Position numbers and translations under genes: made by a program. A DNA stretch of 64,000 nucleotides from Bradyrhizobium campsiandrae (GTDB taxonomy: Bacteria; Pseudomonadota; Alphaproteobacteria; Rhizobiales; Xanthobacteraceae): positions 1-64,000 of the forward strand of contig NZ_JAANIH010000010.1 of NCBI RefSeq assembly GCF_014529705.1. Reading direction: 5' to 3'. The number at the start of each line of letters is the position of its first letter. The first letter of the stretch is position 1. Below are positions 10,585 through 19,075 of this stretch, one piece after another. The notes under the pieces are model-generated. The model was not told the DNA's origin and searched no databases. It was given only the letters and a program-made list of their open reading frames with translations.

Positions 10585-11403
10585 ATGACGACGCTCGGCG
10601 CAACCACAATCAACACAACAAACCATTATCTCGATCAGTACAGTCGGGCGTGGATCCGGCAGTCTGCCCAGGTTGCTGCGGTACTCGCTATTGTGCTGGT
10701 TGCATTCTGGTATGTTGGTCTTCTGGATTTCGGGACCCTGGCAAACGGGGTTCCGGCCATCTTAACGCTGGCCCGCGAGGCGATGCCGCCGGATTTCACC
10801 AATGCGCGCGCGTGGCTCAAGCCGCTGGTGGACACCTTGGCAATGAGTATTGCCGGAACGGCAATAGCGGTGCTTCTGTCATTTCCGCTGGCTTTTCTTG
10901 CTGCCCGGAACACGTCGCCGCACACGATCGTATTTCATGTCGCCCGTACCCTGCTAAACGCTCTTCGCTCGGTCCCGGAGCTGATTATGGGCATCATTTT
11001 CGTTGCTGCCGTAGGCTTTGGTGCTTTACCCGGCGTTCTGGCATTAGGCCTGCATTCGGTCGGTATGGTCGGCAAGTTTTTTGCGGAAGCAATTGAGCAT
11101 GTCGATGAGGCCCCCATAGAGGCTGCGCGCGCCGCAGGTGCAACTCCGGTTCAAGTGTTGTTCCACGCCGTCCTGCCACAAGTGTCATCGCAGTTCGCAG
11201 ACGTATCCGTCTATCGCTGGGAATATAACTTCCGCGCATCCACGATAATGGGAATGGTTGGCGCAGGCGGTATTGGGTTTGAGCTGATGGGATCGCTTCG
11301 AATCATGTTGTATCAAGAAGTCAGCGCCATTTTACTCGTCATCCTGATAATGGTGACAATCGTCGATGGCCTGAGCGGCTATTTGCGGAAGAAATTCAAG
11401 TAA
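10585..11403 (+). CDS. ptxC: Phosphite ABC transporter permease PtxC
   Basis: PhnE-type inner-membrane permease, 272 residues from ATG 10585. This start is preferred because TGAGGA precedes it by 4 nt; the longer TTG frame at 10552 overlaps ptxB. About six membrane segments are visible, and the cytoplasmic EAA-type loop reads EAIEHVDEAPIEAARAAGA, the docking site for PtxA. It is followed 12 bp later by ptxD. Confidence 0.92.
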   Translation: MTTLGATTINTTNHYLDQYSRAWIRQSAQVAAVLAIVLVAFWYVGLLDFGTLANGVPAILTLAREAMPPDFTNARAWLKPLVDTLAMSIAGTAIAVLLSFPLAFLAARNTSPHTIVFHVARTLLNALRSVPELIMGIIFVAAVGFGALPGVLALGLHSVGMVGKFFAEAIEHVDEAPIEAARAAGATPVQVLFHAVLPQVSSQFADVSVYRWEYNFRASTIMGMVGAGGIGFELMGSLRIMLYQEVSAILLVILIMVTIVDGLSGYLRKKFK

Positions 11404-11415
11404 GGACCGGCCATC

Positions 11416-12417
11416 GTGAAACCGCGCGTCGTCATCACCCACAAAGTGCATCAGGAAACCTTGGATCTCCTCTGTGACCATTGTGAAGTCACTCCCAATC
11501 AAACTATGGAAACCCTGCCCCGCGAAGAGATTCGCCGCCGTGTCGGCACGGCGGATGCAATGATGGCCTTCATGCCGGACTGGGTCGACGCCGATTTCCT
11601 GGCAGCTTGCCCGCAGATGAAGGTCATCGGCGCGGCCTTGAAGGGCTACGATAACTTCGATGTCGCGGCCTGTACGGCCCGGGGCATCTGGCTGAGCATC
11701 GTGCCTGACCTCCTGACCGTGCCGACGGCTGAGTTGGCCATCGGCCTTACCATCGGCCTCACCCGCAAGATGATCCAGGCCGATGCCAGGGTCCGCTGCG
11801 GCAAATTCGCCGGTTGGCGGCCGGAGTTTTTCGGCCTGGGCATCGCGGGGTCCGCCATTGGTATTCTCGGAATGGGGGCGATTGGGCAAGCCATCGCCGA
11901 ACGGCTGAATGGCTGGGGCGCAACGCTGCTATACAACGACCGGGTGCCGATCCCAGCACCCGGCGGCGAAGCTCGACCTAGTGTTGCTCGGCGCAGCCTG
12001 GAGGAGGTATTATCCGAATCCGATATCGTCATCCTGGCCCTGGCGCTGGCCCCAGACACCATCCATCTGATCAACGACAGGACGCTCGCCCTGATGAAAC
12101 CAGGCGCATACCTCGTGAATCCATGCCGCGGCTCTGTCGTGAGCGAAGCTGCTGTTCTAACTGCGCTCACCAGCGGTCAGCTCGGCGGGTATGCCGCCGA
12201 CGTGTTCGAGCTGGAGGATTGGGCTCGCGAAGACAGACCGCGGGAGATCGCTCCGGGCTTGCTGGGTCACCCAAACACGATGTTCAGCCCGCATATTGGC
12301 TCTGCTGTTAAGAAAGTTCGCTTGGCAATCGAACTGCGCGCTGCAGAAAATATCCTGCAGGCCCTTTCGGGTAAGCCGCCAATGGATGCCGTCAACAATC
12401 CGAGACAAGTGGCTTAG
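11416..12417 (+). CDS. ptxD: NAD-dependent phosphite dehydrogenase PtxD
   Basis: Oxidises phosphite to phosphate with reduction of NAD; a D-2-hydroxyacid-dehydrogenase-fold protein of 333 residues. It resembles the Pseudomonas stutzeri PtxD, as I recall that sequence, almost throughout: [45 protein letters not shown], the nucleotide-binding [35 protein letters not shown] and the catalytic HIGSAV region. The conserved Lys (ALKGYDN), Arg (CRGS), Glu (FELEDWA) and His (SPHIGS) residues needed for phosphite binding are present. The start is GTG 11416 after AAGGACC. This is what distinguishes the locus from ordinary phosphonate transport. Confidence 0.95.
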   Translation: MKPRVVITHKVHQETLDLLCDHCEVTPNQTMETLPREEIRRRVGTADAMMAFMPDWVDADFLAACPQMKVIGAALKGYDNFDVAACTARGIWLSIVPDLLTVPTAELAIGLTIGLTRKMIQADARVRCGKFAGWRPEFFGLGIAGSAIGILGMGAIGQAIAERLNGWGATLLYNDRVPIPAPGGEARPSVARRSLEEVLSESDIVILALALAPDTIHLINDRTLALMKPGAYLVNPCRGSVVSEAAVLTALTSGQLGGYAADVFELEDWAREDRPREIAPGLLGHPNTMFSPHIGSAVKKVRLAIELRAAENILQALSGKPPMDAVNNPRQVA

Positions 12418-12424
12418 ATCGGCA

Positions 12425-13312
12425 ATGCTGAATCTAGTATGGGTGCGGACATTTCTGGCCCTGGCGAAGCATAAGAGCTTTCAAGCGTCCGCAGAATATC
12501 TTCGGATCGCTCAGCCGACGGCCTCATCACATATCCAGAAGCTTGAGGAGCAGCTGGGTGTCCTGCTATTCCATCGCTCCCGAACGGGGTGCGAGCCGAC
12601 GCGGGAAGCGATGAACTTTCTGCCTTATGCCCAGAGCATCCTTAGGGTTAACGAGCGTGCACTCGCCGCGGTCTCTGGGGAGCGCACGCGGATCGGTGCC
12701 AGTTCCAATATCGGAATCTATCTGCTGCAGCCCTATGTCCGGTCATATCTGGAAGGCCGCGATCCAGCGGCTTTTGATATGGTGATTGACCGCAATCCGT
12801 CCATCGTCGAGAAACTGGAGAATGTCGAAATAGATGTGGCCGTGTTGGAATGGTGGGACAACCGCGACGGCTGCCAAGTCGAGCGCTGGAGAAGCGAGCC
12901 CGTCGTCGTCATCGTTCCGCCCGATCATCCATTGGCGTCTCAAGACCACATTGATCCGGTTCAGTTATCCGCATTTGAGCTTCTCGGCGGCGAACCTGGC
13001 ACCGGGACCGGGCGGATGCTTGCGAAATATTTCGGCGATCACGCTCAAATGCCGCGGGTTTCCCTACAGTTGGGTAGCACCGAGGCTGTCAAGCAGGCGG
13101 TAAAGGCTGGAGTTGGCATCTCTCTAGTTCTGGCGTCAGCCGTATCGGACGAGGTGCGGGCCGGAAGCCTGCGTGCCTTACCCTTCCCTGACCCGCCGCT
13201 ACGAAAGGACCTGTTTGTCGCTTGGCGCACCGGCATTTCGGGCATGCCTATACCGGCCTTCGCCCAGCATCTATTGAACGCTCACTGCAATGAGACGGTA
13301 TCCGCTCGCTGA
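12425..13312 (+). CDS. ptxE: LysR-family regulator PtxE
   Basis: 295 residues from ATG 12425 (MLNLVWVRTFLALAKHKSFQ). The longer frame upstream is a shadow of ptxD. It has an N-terminal winged helix-turn-helix (about 1-60, SAEYLRIAQPTASSHIQKLE) and a C-terminal substrate-binding domain (about 80-290). ptx clusters typically end with a LysR gene of this kind, whose regulatory role in known clusters is uncertain. It lies 7 bp after ptxD and is therefore probably in the same transcript. Confidence 0.88.
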   Translation: MLNLVWVRTFLALAKHKSFQASAEYLRIAQPTASSHIQKLEEQLGVLLFHRSRTGCEPTREAMNFLPYAQSILRVNERALAAVSGERTRIGASSNIGIYLLQPYVRSYLEGRDPAAFDMVIDRNPSIVEKLENVEIDVAVLEWWDNRDGCQVERWRSEPVVVIVPPDHPLASQDHIDPVQLSAFELLGGEPGTGTGRMLAKYFGDHAQMPRVSLQLGSTEAVKQAVKAGVGISLVLASAVSDEVRAGSLRALPFPDPPLRKDLFVAWRTGISGMPIPAFAQHLLNAHCNETVSAR

Positions 13313-13756
13313 CGTCAGCGCCTCTCGAATCGGCTACATGCGCGTTTTGTTGGTCATGAACGCGTATTTCGCACGGTCTAAGCGGTCGCTCAACCGGTTC
13401 GATGATTGAGTGAGGAGCTTAAATGCGACGTCAAAGAGCGTGGGTACAGGCGATCTGTTTTCGCATGCGCTCTGCGGTCAGCTGAAGGCGGCCCAGCTCC
13501 ATCAACCCATGTCATGGGTTCGTGTTTCTTAGTCGATCTGGCTAGCTTCTCCTGTGGCGAATGTCCGCAAAGTGGCAACCAAGCCGCCCTCGGCAACCAA
13601 TCGAAAGCGCAGAATTCCACTCCACCGCGACGTTCCTGCCCTCTGCCGGAAAAGGCCGCAGTGGCTCATGGCTTGCCGTACAACTTTCTCGAACCAAGGT
13701 CCGAAAGGGGTCCGGGAGCGGCCGGAGAAGGCACGAAGCTGTCCCCCTCGCATACT
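13313..13756. other. Gap between ptxE and tnpR
   Basis: 444 bp without a gene I can support. A perfect 14-bp palindrome CGCTGACGTCAGCG covers the ptxE stop (13306-13319). Several small open frames exist on both strands, but none has a ribosome binding site or a recognisable family, and their residue mix looks like degraded DNA. It may be the seam where the ptx passenger joined the transposition genes. Confidence 0.4.
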
Positions 13757-14389
13757 TCAGGTTTCGCGCTTGCGACGACTGAGCAGCTTTTCACCATCGG
13801 CTCTCAACTCGCCTTCTGGCCCGACAAACCGGTAGAGCGTCTGCCGGGTAATTCCGAGTTCGGCACAGAGATCGCGCACCTTGGTTGCCGGTTGTCCCAT
13901 GGATGCGGCGGCAAGCCGCAGCTTGGCTGGCGTCATCTTGAAGGGGCGGCCGCCGTTGCGCCCTCGGGCGCGGGCTGACGCCAGGCCTGCCTTAGTCCGT
14001 TCGACGATCAACTCACGTTCGAACTCAGCCAGCCCGGCGAAGATGGCGAATACCAGTCGGCCGTTGGTAGTGGTGGTGTCGATCGATGCGCCTTCGCCAG
14101 CCAATATCTTCAGACCAATGGCGCGTTTGGTTAGATCGCCGACCAGGTTGACCAGATGACGTAGATCACGGCCGAGCCGATCCAGTTTCCAAACCACGAG
14201 TGTGTCGCCAACACGCAGCGCCTTCAGGCATGCCTCAAGACCGGGTCGGTCGTCGCGGCGGCCCGAGGCTGCATCCTCATAGATATGGTCAGGCAGAACG
14301 CCGGCCCTGATCAGGGCGTCGCGCTGCAGGTCGTGGGCTTGACTGCCATCAGCTTTCGAGACCCGTGCGTATCCGATCAACAATGTCAT
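13757..14389 (-). CDS. tnpR: Tn3-type serine resolvase TnpR
   Basis: Serine recombinase that resolves cointegrates at res; 210 residues. The catalytic region IGYARVSKADGSQ contains the nucleophile Ser10. It also has DRLGRDLRHL, GRLVFAIFAGLAEFERELI with the long E helix, and a C-terminal helix-turn-helix (about 160-185, KVRDLCAELGITRQTLYRF). It is divergent from tnpA, with res expected in the spacer between them. Confidence 0.93.
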   Translation of the reverse strand: MTLLIGYARVSKADGSQAHDLQRDALIRAGVLPDHIYEDAASGRRDDRPGLEACLKALRVGDTLVVWKLDRLGRDLRHLVNLVGDLTKRAIGLKILAGEGASIDTTTTNGRLVFAIFAGLAEFERELIVERTKAGLASARARGRNGGRPFKMTPAKLRLAAASMGQPATKVRDLCAELGITRQTLYRFVGPEGELRADGEKLLSRRKRET

Positions 14390-14404
14390 TTATACGTCCG
14401 TTTG

Positions 14405-14450
14405 TGTGACATTCTTCATTTGGTCGCGCCAAAGTCTGTAGATTGTCACA
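14405..14450. promoter_or_regulatory. Putative res recombination site
   Basis: The spacer between tnpR and tnpA holds nested inverted repeats: TGTGACA at 14405-14411 against TGTCACA at 14444-14450, and TTTGG/CCAAA around the centre (14419-14433). This is where Tn3 elements with divergent tnpR and tnpA carry res and their promoters. The subsite boundaries are inferred. Confidence 0.5.
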
Positions 14451-14518
14451 TAACCCGTCTTGCAATGTAAGCTCCATGAACGGTTATCTCCGATCTTTTT
14501 GTGACGAACGGAGTACCC

Positions 14519-17491
14519 ATGCCCCGCCGGATGATTTTGACGGATGCCGAACGGCAGAATTTCCTTGCTCTTCCCATTGATGACGACACTCTGATCCGGC
14601 ATTGGTGCCTCGATGACGATGATCGCCATCTTATCGAAACTCGACGCCATGATGACACTCGGTTGGGATTAGCGCTTCAGCTCTCTGCTCTTCGTTATCC
14701 CGGCCGCCTGATTCAGCGGGGGGAAGTCATCCCTTCTGTGGCGCTGTCGTTTCTGGCCGAACAACTCGGGATCGAGCCAGAGGCACTTTCCACTTTTGCA
14801 CGGAGAGCACCAACCCGCTATGAGCAGCTCGCCATCCTGCGCCAGCACTATGGCTTCACTGAACTGTCACACCCGTTGCGCGCCGATCTGCTTGCATTTG
14901 CACGCGGCATTGCGATCGCTTCGACGAAAGACAAATTTGTCGTTGCAACACTGGCTGACGAGATGCGGCGGAGGCGCATCATTATTCCCGGCATTACCGT
15001 GCTCGAACGGTTGGCGGGGCAGGCTTGCACTGAAGCCGAGGAGGCGCTGTATACCGATGTCGCCGGAAGATTGACGCCGGACCTTGTTCTTCGGATGGAA
15101 ACATTGCTCGGCGCGGGACGACGCGCAAAACAGAGCGGCATATCCTGGTTGCGAGAACCTCCCGGTAAAGCCGGGGCAACGGCCATGCGGGGATTGATAG
15201 ATCGACTGGAGGCCGTGCGTCATGTCGGTGTCCCCAATGATGTGCTTCAAGCGATCCCGGCTCACCGTGTTCGTCGGATGGCACAGGAAGGTCGTCGTCT
15301 GACTGCCCAGAATTTTGAGCAGATGCGGCCAGGCCGCCGTCACGCGACATTGGCCGCGTTTTTTCTGGAAATGGAAATAGCACTCACCGACGCGGCGATC
15401 AGCATGTTCGAGACGTTGATTGGCAAGAGTTTTCGGCAGGCAGAGGCAGCCCGTGACAAGCAACTCCTCGAAACCGCATCGTCGGCGACATCCGCACTCG
15501 ATTTCTTCGTCAATTTTGGCGAAGCCATAACCGCCCAACGCGAAGCTGGGCTTTCTCTTGATGAGGCGGTGACCACTGTCGCGAGCTGGGAAGAGCTCAT
15601 TCAGGCAACAGCTTCGGCGAAGGCAGTGAGAAGGCCTCGCAGCGAGGATGATTTGATCACCTACCTGCCGGCTCAATATGCTCGCATCCGGCGGTTCGCG
15701 GCTGCATTTCTGGCCTCGTTCACCTTTGAAGGAAACCGCCGAAACGTACATATCATTGAAGCTATTGTGCAGATGGAAACTGCCTGGAGGAAAGGGGCCA
15801 GATCAAACGATCGGCCCTGGATCCGCAAGGCGTTGCTGCTGGCGAATGCGCGATGGCGCAAGGAAATCGTCGGCGCTGATGACGTGATCGACCGGAAGAT
15901 GCTGGAACTCTTTCTCATCGTCGAGCTGAAAAACAGGATTGCCGCCGGCGACATATGGATCAGGGGTTCCCGCGCCTACCGCGCACTCGACGAGTACATG
16001 ATCTCGCACCAGACGTTTGCCGTCATCAAAGCCGAGGCCCGCATTCCGGTCGCGATTCCGATCGATGTCGAGACCTATCTCGCCCAGAAGGCCGACGCTC
16101 TGGATCAAAAGCTGCGTGAGGCGACACGTCGCCTGGAAACTAGTCGAGGCGATACCCGCATCGGCGCAAAAGGATTGCGGGTCCCAGCGGTCAGAAGCAC
16201 GGAAACCGAAGCCGCAATCGCGTTCGCAAGGCGGGTGGCGACAGCCATGCCGCCAATCCGGTTGACGGACCTTGTGGCCGATATCGACCGGATGACCGGC
16301 TTCAGTTCGTTATTCGAGCACCTCCAGACCGGTCGGTCACCTTCCGATCTGCGGGTGTTCTATGCGGCGCTGATCGCCGAAGCCACAAATCTCGGCTTCT
16401 CGAAGATGGCGCATGCCTGTCCCGGCATCACGCGCCGCCAGCTACAGCAGATGGCAATCTGGCATTTTCGCGAGGAGACATTCGCTCTGGCGCTCGCCAA
16501 ACTGGTTGAGGCTCAACACTCTGCCCCGTTCTCAACAGTGTTCGGCTCGCACGCTGTTTCCTCGTCGGACGGACAACATATCCATCTTGGCGACGGCGGC
16601 GAAGTCGCAGGCGGCGTCAATGGCAGGTATGGAAACAACCCGATTATCAAGCTCTACACCGCAATCTCTGGTCGCTACGCGCCCTTTCATACCAAAATCA
16701 TCGCCGCAACGGCAAGTGAAGCCGTTCACGTGCTTGACGCATTGCTGGAAACCGACGCTGGCCTTAATATTGTCCGACACCACGTCGATGGCGGCGGCGT
16801 CAGCGATCTTGTATTCGCCCTCTGTCATGCGCTCGGCTTCGCATTCGTGCCGCGCATCCCCGATCTCGACGGGCGATGCCTCTACGCCTTCGGACTGGCC
16901 AAACAATACGGAATTCTTCAGAATGTCATGGGTGACCGGATTGACGCCGATCTGATCCGGACGCATTGGGATGATATCTTGCGCCTGATGACCTCGCTAC
17001 GCACGCGCACCGTCAGCGCCTCGCTCATGCTGAAGCGATTGTCGGCGACAACGAGGCAAAGCGGTCTTGCCCAGGCGTTGCGCCAGATGGGACGGATTGA
17101 ACGAACCCTCTTCACCCTCGACTGGATCAACGACGAGCAATTGCGAAAGACAACTACCGCTGAATTGAACAAGGGCGAAAGCCGGAACAGCCTTGTTCGG
17201 GCAGTCAATCTTCATCGTCTCGGCCGTTTCCGCGATCGCAGTCAGGAAAACCTGTCGATCCGGGCATCCGCTCTCAATCTGGTTGTCACCGCCATCATTC
17301 ACTGGAACACAATCTATATCGGCCGCGTCATCGATGCCCTGCGCAGTGCAGGACAGGCTATCCCGGATCATCTGCTGTCCAGCCTGTCGCCTCTCACATG
17401 GGAGCATGTGAACCTGACCGGCGATTACCTCTGGGAAGAAAAGCCGGCTCTCGACAAAAACGGGTTCCGAGCCATCCCGTTCAACCCATGA
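14519..17491 (+). CDS. tnpA: Tn3-family transposase TnpA
   Basis: 990 residues from ATG 14519 (MPRRMILTDAERQNFL); a GTG six codons upstream at 14501 is an alternative. The length and the overall pattern are those of a full Tn3-family DDE transposase. An N-terminal DUF4158-type DNA-binding region (about 1-170) is followed by the catalytic part with FGSHAVSSSDGQHIHLGDGG, TKIIAATASEAVHVLDALLE and the C-terminal NLVVTAIIHWNTIYIG motif of the family. It ends 9 bp before the right inverted repeat and appears intact. Confidence 0.95.
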   Translation: MPRRMILTDAERQNFLALPIDDDTLIRHWCLDDDDRHLIETRRHDDTRLGLALQLSALRYPGRLIQRGEVIPSVALSFLAEQLGIEPEALSTFARRAPTRYEQLAILRQHYGFTELSHPLRADLLAFARGIAIASTKDKFVVATLADEMRRRRIIIPGITVLERLAGQACTEAEEALYTDVAGRLTPDLVLRMETLLGAGRRAKQSGISWLREPPGKAGATAMRGLIDRLEAVRHVGVPNDVLQAIPAHRVRRMAQEGRRLTAQNFEQMRPGRRHATLAAFFLEMEIALTDAAISMFETLIGKSFRQAEAARDKQLLETASSATSALDFFVNFGEAITAQREAGLSLDEAVTTVASWEELIQATASAKAVRRPRSEDDLITYLPAQYARIRRFAAAFLASFTFEGNRRNVHIIEAIVQMETAWRKGARSNDRPWIRKALLLANARWRKEIVGADDVIDRKMLELFLIVELKNRIAAGDIWIRGSRAYRALDEYMISHQTFAVIKAEARIPVAIPIDVETYLAQKADALDQKLREATRRLETSRGDTRIGAKGLRVPAVRSTETEAAIAFARRVATAMPPIRLTDLVADIDRMTGFSSLFEHLQTGRSPSDLRVFYAALIAEATNLGFSKMAHACPGITRRQLQQMAIWHFREETFALALAKLVEAQHSAPFSTVFGSHAVSSSDGQHIHLGDGGEVAGGVNGRYGNNPIIKLYTAISGRYAPFHTKIIAATASEAVHVLDALLETDAGLNIVRHHVDGGGVSDLVFALCHALGFAFVPRIPDLDGRCLYAFGLAKQYGILQNVMGDRIDADLIRTHWDDILRLMTSLRTRTVSASLMLKRLSATTRQSGLAQALRQMGRIERTLFTLDWINDEQLRKTTTAELNKGESRNSLVRAVNLHRLGRFRDRSQENLSIRASALNLVVTAIIHWNTIYIGRVIDALRSAGQAIPDHLLSSLSPLTWEHVNLTGDYLWEEKPALDKNGFRAIPFNP

Positions 17492-17499
17492 TCCGCCTG

Positions 17500-17533
17500 C
17501 CGTATATCTGTGCCCCTTTAATGTTCAGGGGCC
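17500..17533 (-). repeat. Right terminal inverted repeat of the Tn3-family transposon
   Basis: Perfect reverse complement of 8508-8541. It is followed directly by the interior of a kaiB gene. Confidence 0.9.
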
Positions 17534-17721
17534 ACAAGTGCCGCATCGAAGTCGTCGACGTTCTAACGAGCCCAGAAGCCGCGGAGAGTGCTGGGGTTCT
17601 CGCAACCCCGACGCTTTCGGATGACTCAGCAACACCGCCTCGTCGAATTATTGGTGACTTCAGTAACGTCGACCAGATCATCGCGTTCTTTGGGTGCCCA
17701 CGAAAGGAAAAACACCGATGA
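17534..17721 (+). pseudogene. kaiB: kaiB remnant, 5' end removed by the transposon
   Basis: The frame after the right inverted repeat reads HKCRIEVVDVLTSPEAAES, then GVLATPTLSDD and PRRIIGDFSNVDQIIAFFG. This corresponds to the second half of the KaiB thioredoxin-like domain (compare the family pattern EVIDvl..P..Ae...ILATPTL.....P.RR.IGDLs). Roughly the first 30-35 residues are missing. A hybrid frame starting in the tnpA stop at 17488 could read through the repeat into it, but it would not restore the domain. It is followed by a PAS histidine kinase, as in bacterial kaiB-kaiC-kinase clusters. Confidence 0.8.
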
Positions 17722-17794
17722 CATCCCGCTCGCGTGATGGAGAGGCCGTCGGCGACGCCGCGGGTGGCGTGTTCGATCACGCTGCTTATTCAAT

Positions 17795-18913
17795 ATGACG
17801 AACAATCTCACGCCCTCCGGATCGACAGGCGAACGCCTGGAGATCGATGACTGCGACAGCCACTTTGGCCTCGCGCCCTCCTCGTTTCGTCTGCTCGTGG
17901 AGAACACGGCTGACGGAATACTGCTCGTCGATCCCGACGGAGCCGTGCTCTATGCCAATGCGGCAGCGGCCAGGATTTTCGGCCGACGCAGGCGCGATCT
18001 TCTTGACGTGTCGCTCGGCCGTCCCATCGTTGAAGGAGAAGCGACCGAGATCACAGTTAGGCGCCCCAACCTGAGTCCGGCTCAGGTGGAGCTCAGAGTT
18101 GTGGAGGTGGAATGGAACAGCGAGCATGCCCTGCTCGCCAATCTGAGGGACGTGTCCTTGCAACGCGCCAATGAACAAAGACTGCGCGAACTTCAAAAAC
18201 TGGAGGCTCTCGGTAAACTTGCGGCTGGCATAGCTCACGACTTCAGGAATCTGATCATGGTTGTCCAGGCTGGACTTCGGCTGATCGGCTCAAAGATACG
18301 AGAGGGCGGCCCACCTGAAGATGTGGCGATGCTCATTCAAGAGATTATGCAGCGCACGCACAACGCCGAGGCGCTCACCGGGCAGCTGCTGACGTTCTCG
18401 CGAAAGCAAGTCCTCGCACCAAAGCTCGTCGACATCAACGAGCGAATCTTGTCGATCGCATCCATCCTCGGACCAACCCTCGGTAGGGGGATATCAATTC
18501 GGACGGAGCTGGACGACAATGTCGGAACCCTAGAAATTGACTCAGACCAGCTCGACGTCGCCTTGCTTAATCTTGCTGTTAACGCGCGAGATGCGATGGA
18601 CGGACGCGGCACGCTCTCGATTGCAACTGGCGTTGTGGCCGGCGGAGTCGCCAGCAGTTCACATATGATCCGCATCACGATCACGGATACAGGCGTTGGC
18701 ATGGACGCCCAAACTAAGGCGAGGGCCTTCGAGCCGTTCTTTACAACGAAGGGCGACGGAAAGGGCACGGGGCTCGGACTCAGCCAAGTGTACGGGTTTG
18801 TCGTGCAATCCGGCGGGCAGGTCCGCATTGACAGTGAGCCCGGGGCTGGCACCCGCGTGAATTTGTTCCTGCCGCGGAACCCGCCAGACCCTGACCCGCC
18901 TGCGGGCGAGTGA
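17795..18913 (+). CDS. PAS-domain hybrid-less sensor histidine kinase
   Basis: 372 residues. An N-terminal PAS domain (about 28-95, LVENTADGILLVDPDGAVLYAN) precedes a HisKA region with phospho-acceptor GIAHDFRN, then an HATPase domain with N-box LNLAVNARDAM, G1 DTGVGM and G2 GTGLGLSQVYGF. There is no membrane segment, so it is cytoplasmic, and no receiver domain or partner response regulator is nearby. It sits 73 bp after the kaiB remnant, which suggests it was the kinase of a KaiB/KaiC-type timing or stress module; kaiC is not in the window. The sensed signal is unknown. Confidence 0.87.
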   Translation: MTNNLTPSGSTGERLEIDDCDSHFGLAPSSFRLLVENTADGILLVDPDGAVLYANAAAARIFGRRRRDLLDVSLGRPIVEGEATEITVRRPNLSPAQVELRVVEVEWNSEHALLANLRDVSLQRANEQRLRELQKLEALGKLAAGIAHDFRNLIMVVQAGLRLIGSKIREGGPPEDVAMLIQEIMQRTHNAEALTGQLLTFSRKQVLAPKLVDINERILSIASILGPTLGRGISIRTELDDNVGTLEIDSDQLDVALLNLAVNARDAMDGRGTLSIATGVVAGGVASSSHMIRITITDTGVGMDAQTKARAFEPFFTTKGDGKGTGLGLSQVYGFVVQSGGQVRIDSEPGAGTRVNLFLPRNPPDPDPPAGE

Positions 18914-19002
18914 GAGGGAAAGGTTGATGGCGCCGGCACCCGCCAAATATCGTGACTCACGAGGGCTGAGATCAATGAGGAAGCCGCGAGCGGGCGATAA
19001 CG

Positions 19003-19016
19003 CTGTCGATCGTCAG
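19003..19016. promoter_or_regulatory. Weaker FixK/Fnr-like dyad before the antiporter gene
   Basis: CTGTC-GATC-GTCAG differs by one base from the CTGAC-N4-GTCAG pattern seen at six other island promoters. It ends 59 bp before the ATG at 19076, and a -10-like TATCTT lies at 19041-19046, about 34 bp away centre to centre. Confidence 0.4.
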
Positions 19017-19075
19017 TGCAAGTCTCGTGCGAGAATGCTTATCTTTTTCGTTGCCAACCGACCCCGACCGGAACC

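Noticed and set aside
13306-13319. Palindrome CGCTGACGTCAGCG as an operator or terminator
   Set aside because: It overlaps the ptxE stop, has no T-run and too short a loop for a terminator; no partner copy was found.
13406-13978. Plus-strand frame of 190 codons between ptxE and tnpR
   Set aside because: No ribosome binding site or family; it runs antisense into tnpR, so the right part is a shadow.
14867-15751. Long minus-strand frame inside tnpA
   Set aside because: Antisense shadow of a well-supported transposase; no motif of its own.
17488-17721. Hybrid frame starting in the tnpA stop and reading through the inverted repeat into kaiB, as a new short protein
   Set aside because: It adds only transposon-end residues and does not restore the first part of the KaiB fold; no ribosome binding site suggests use.
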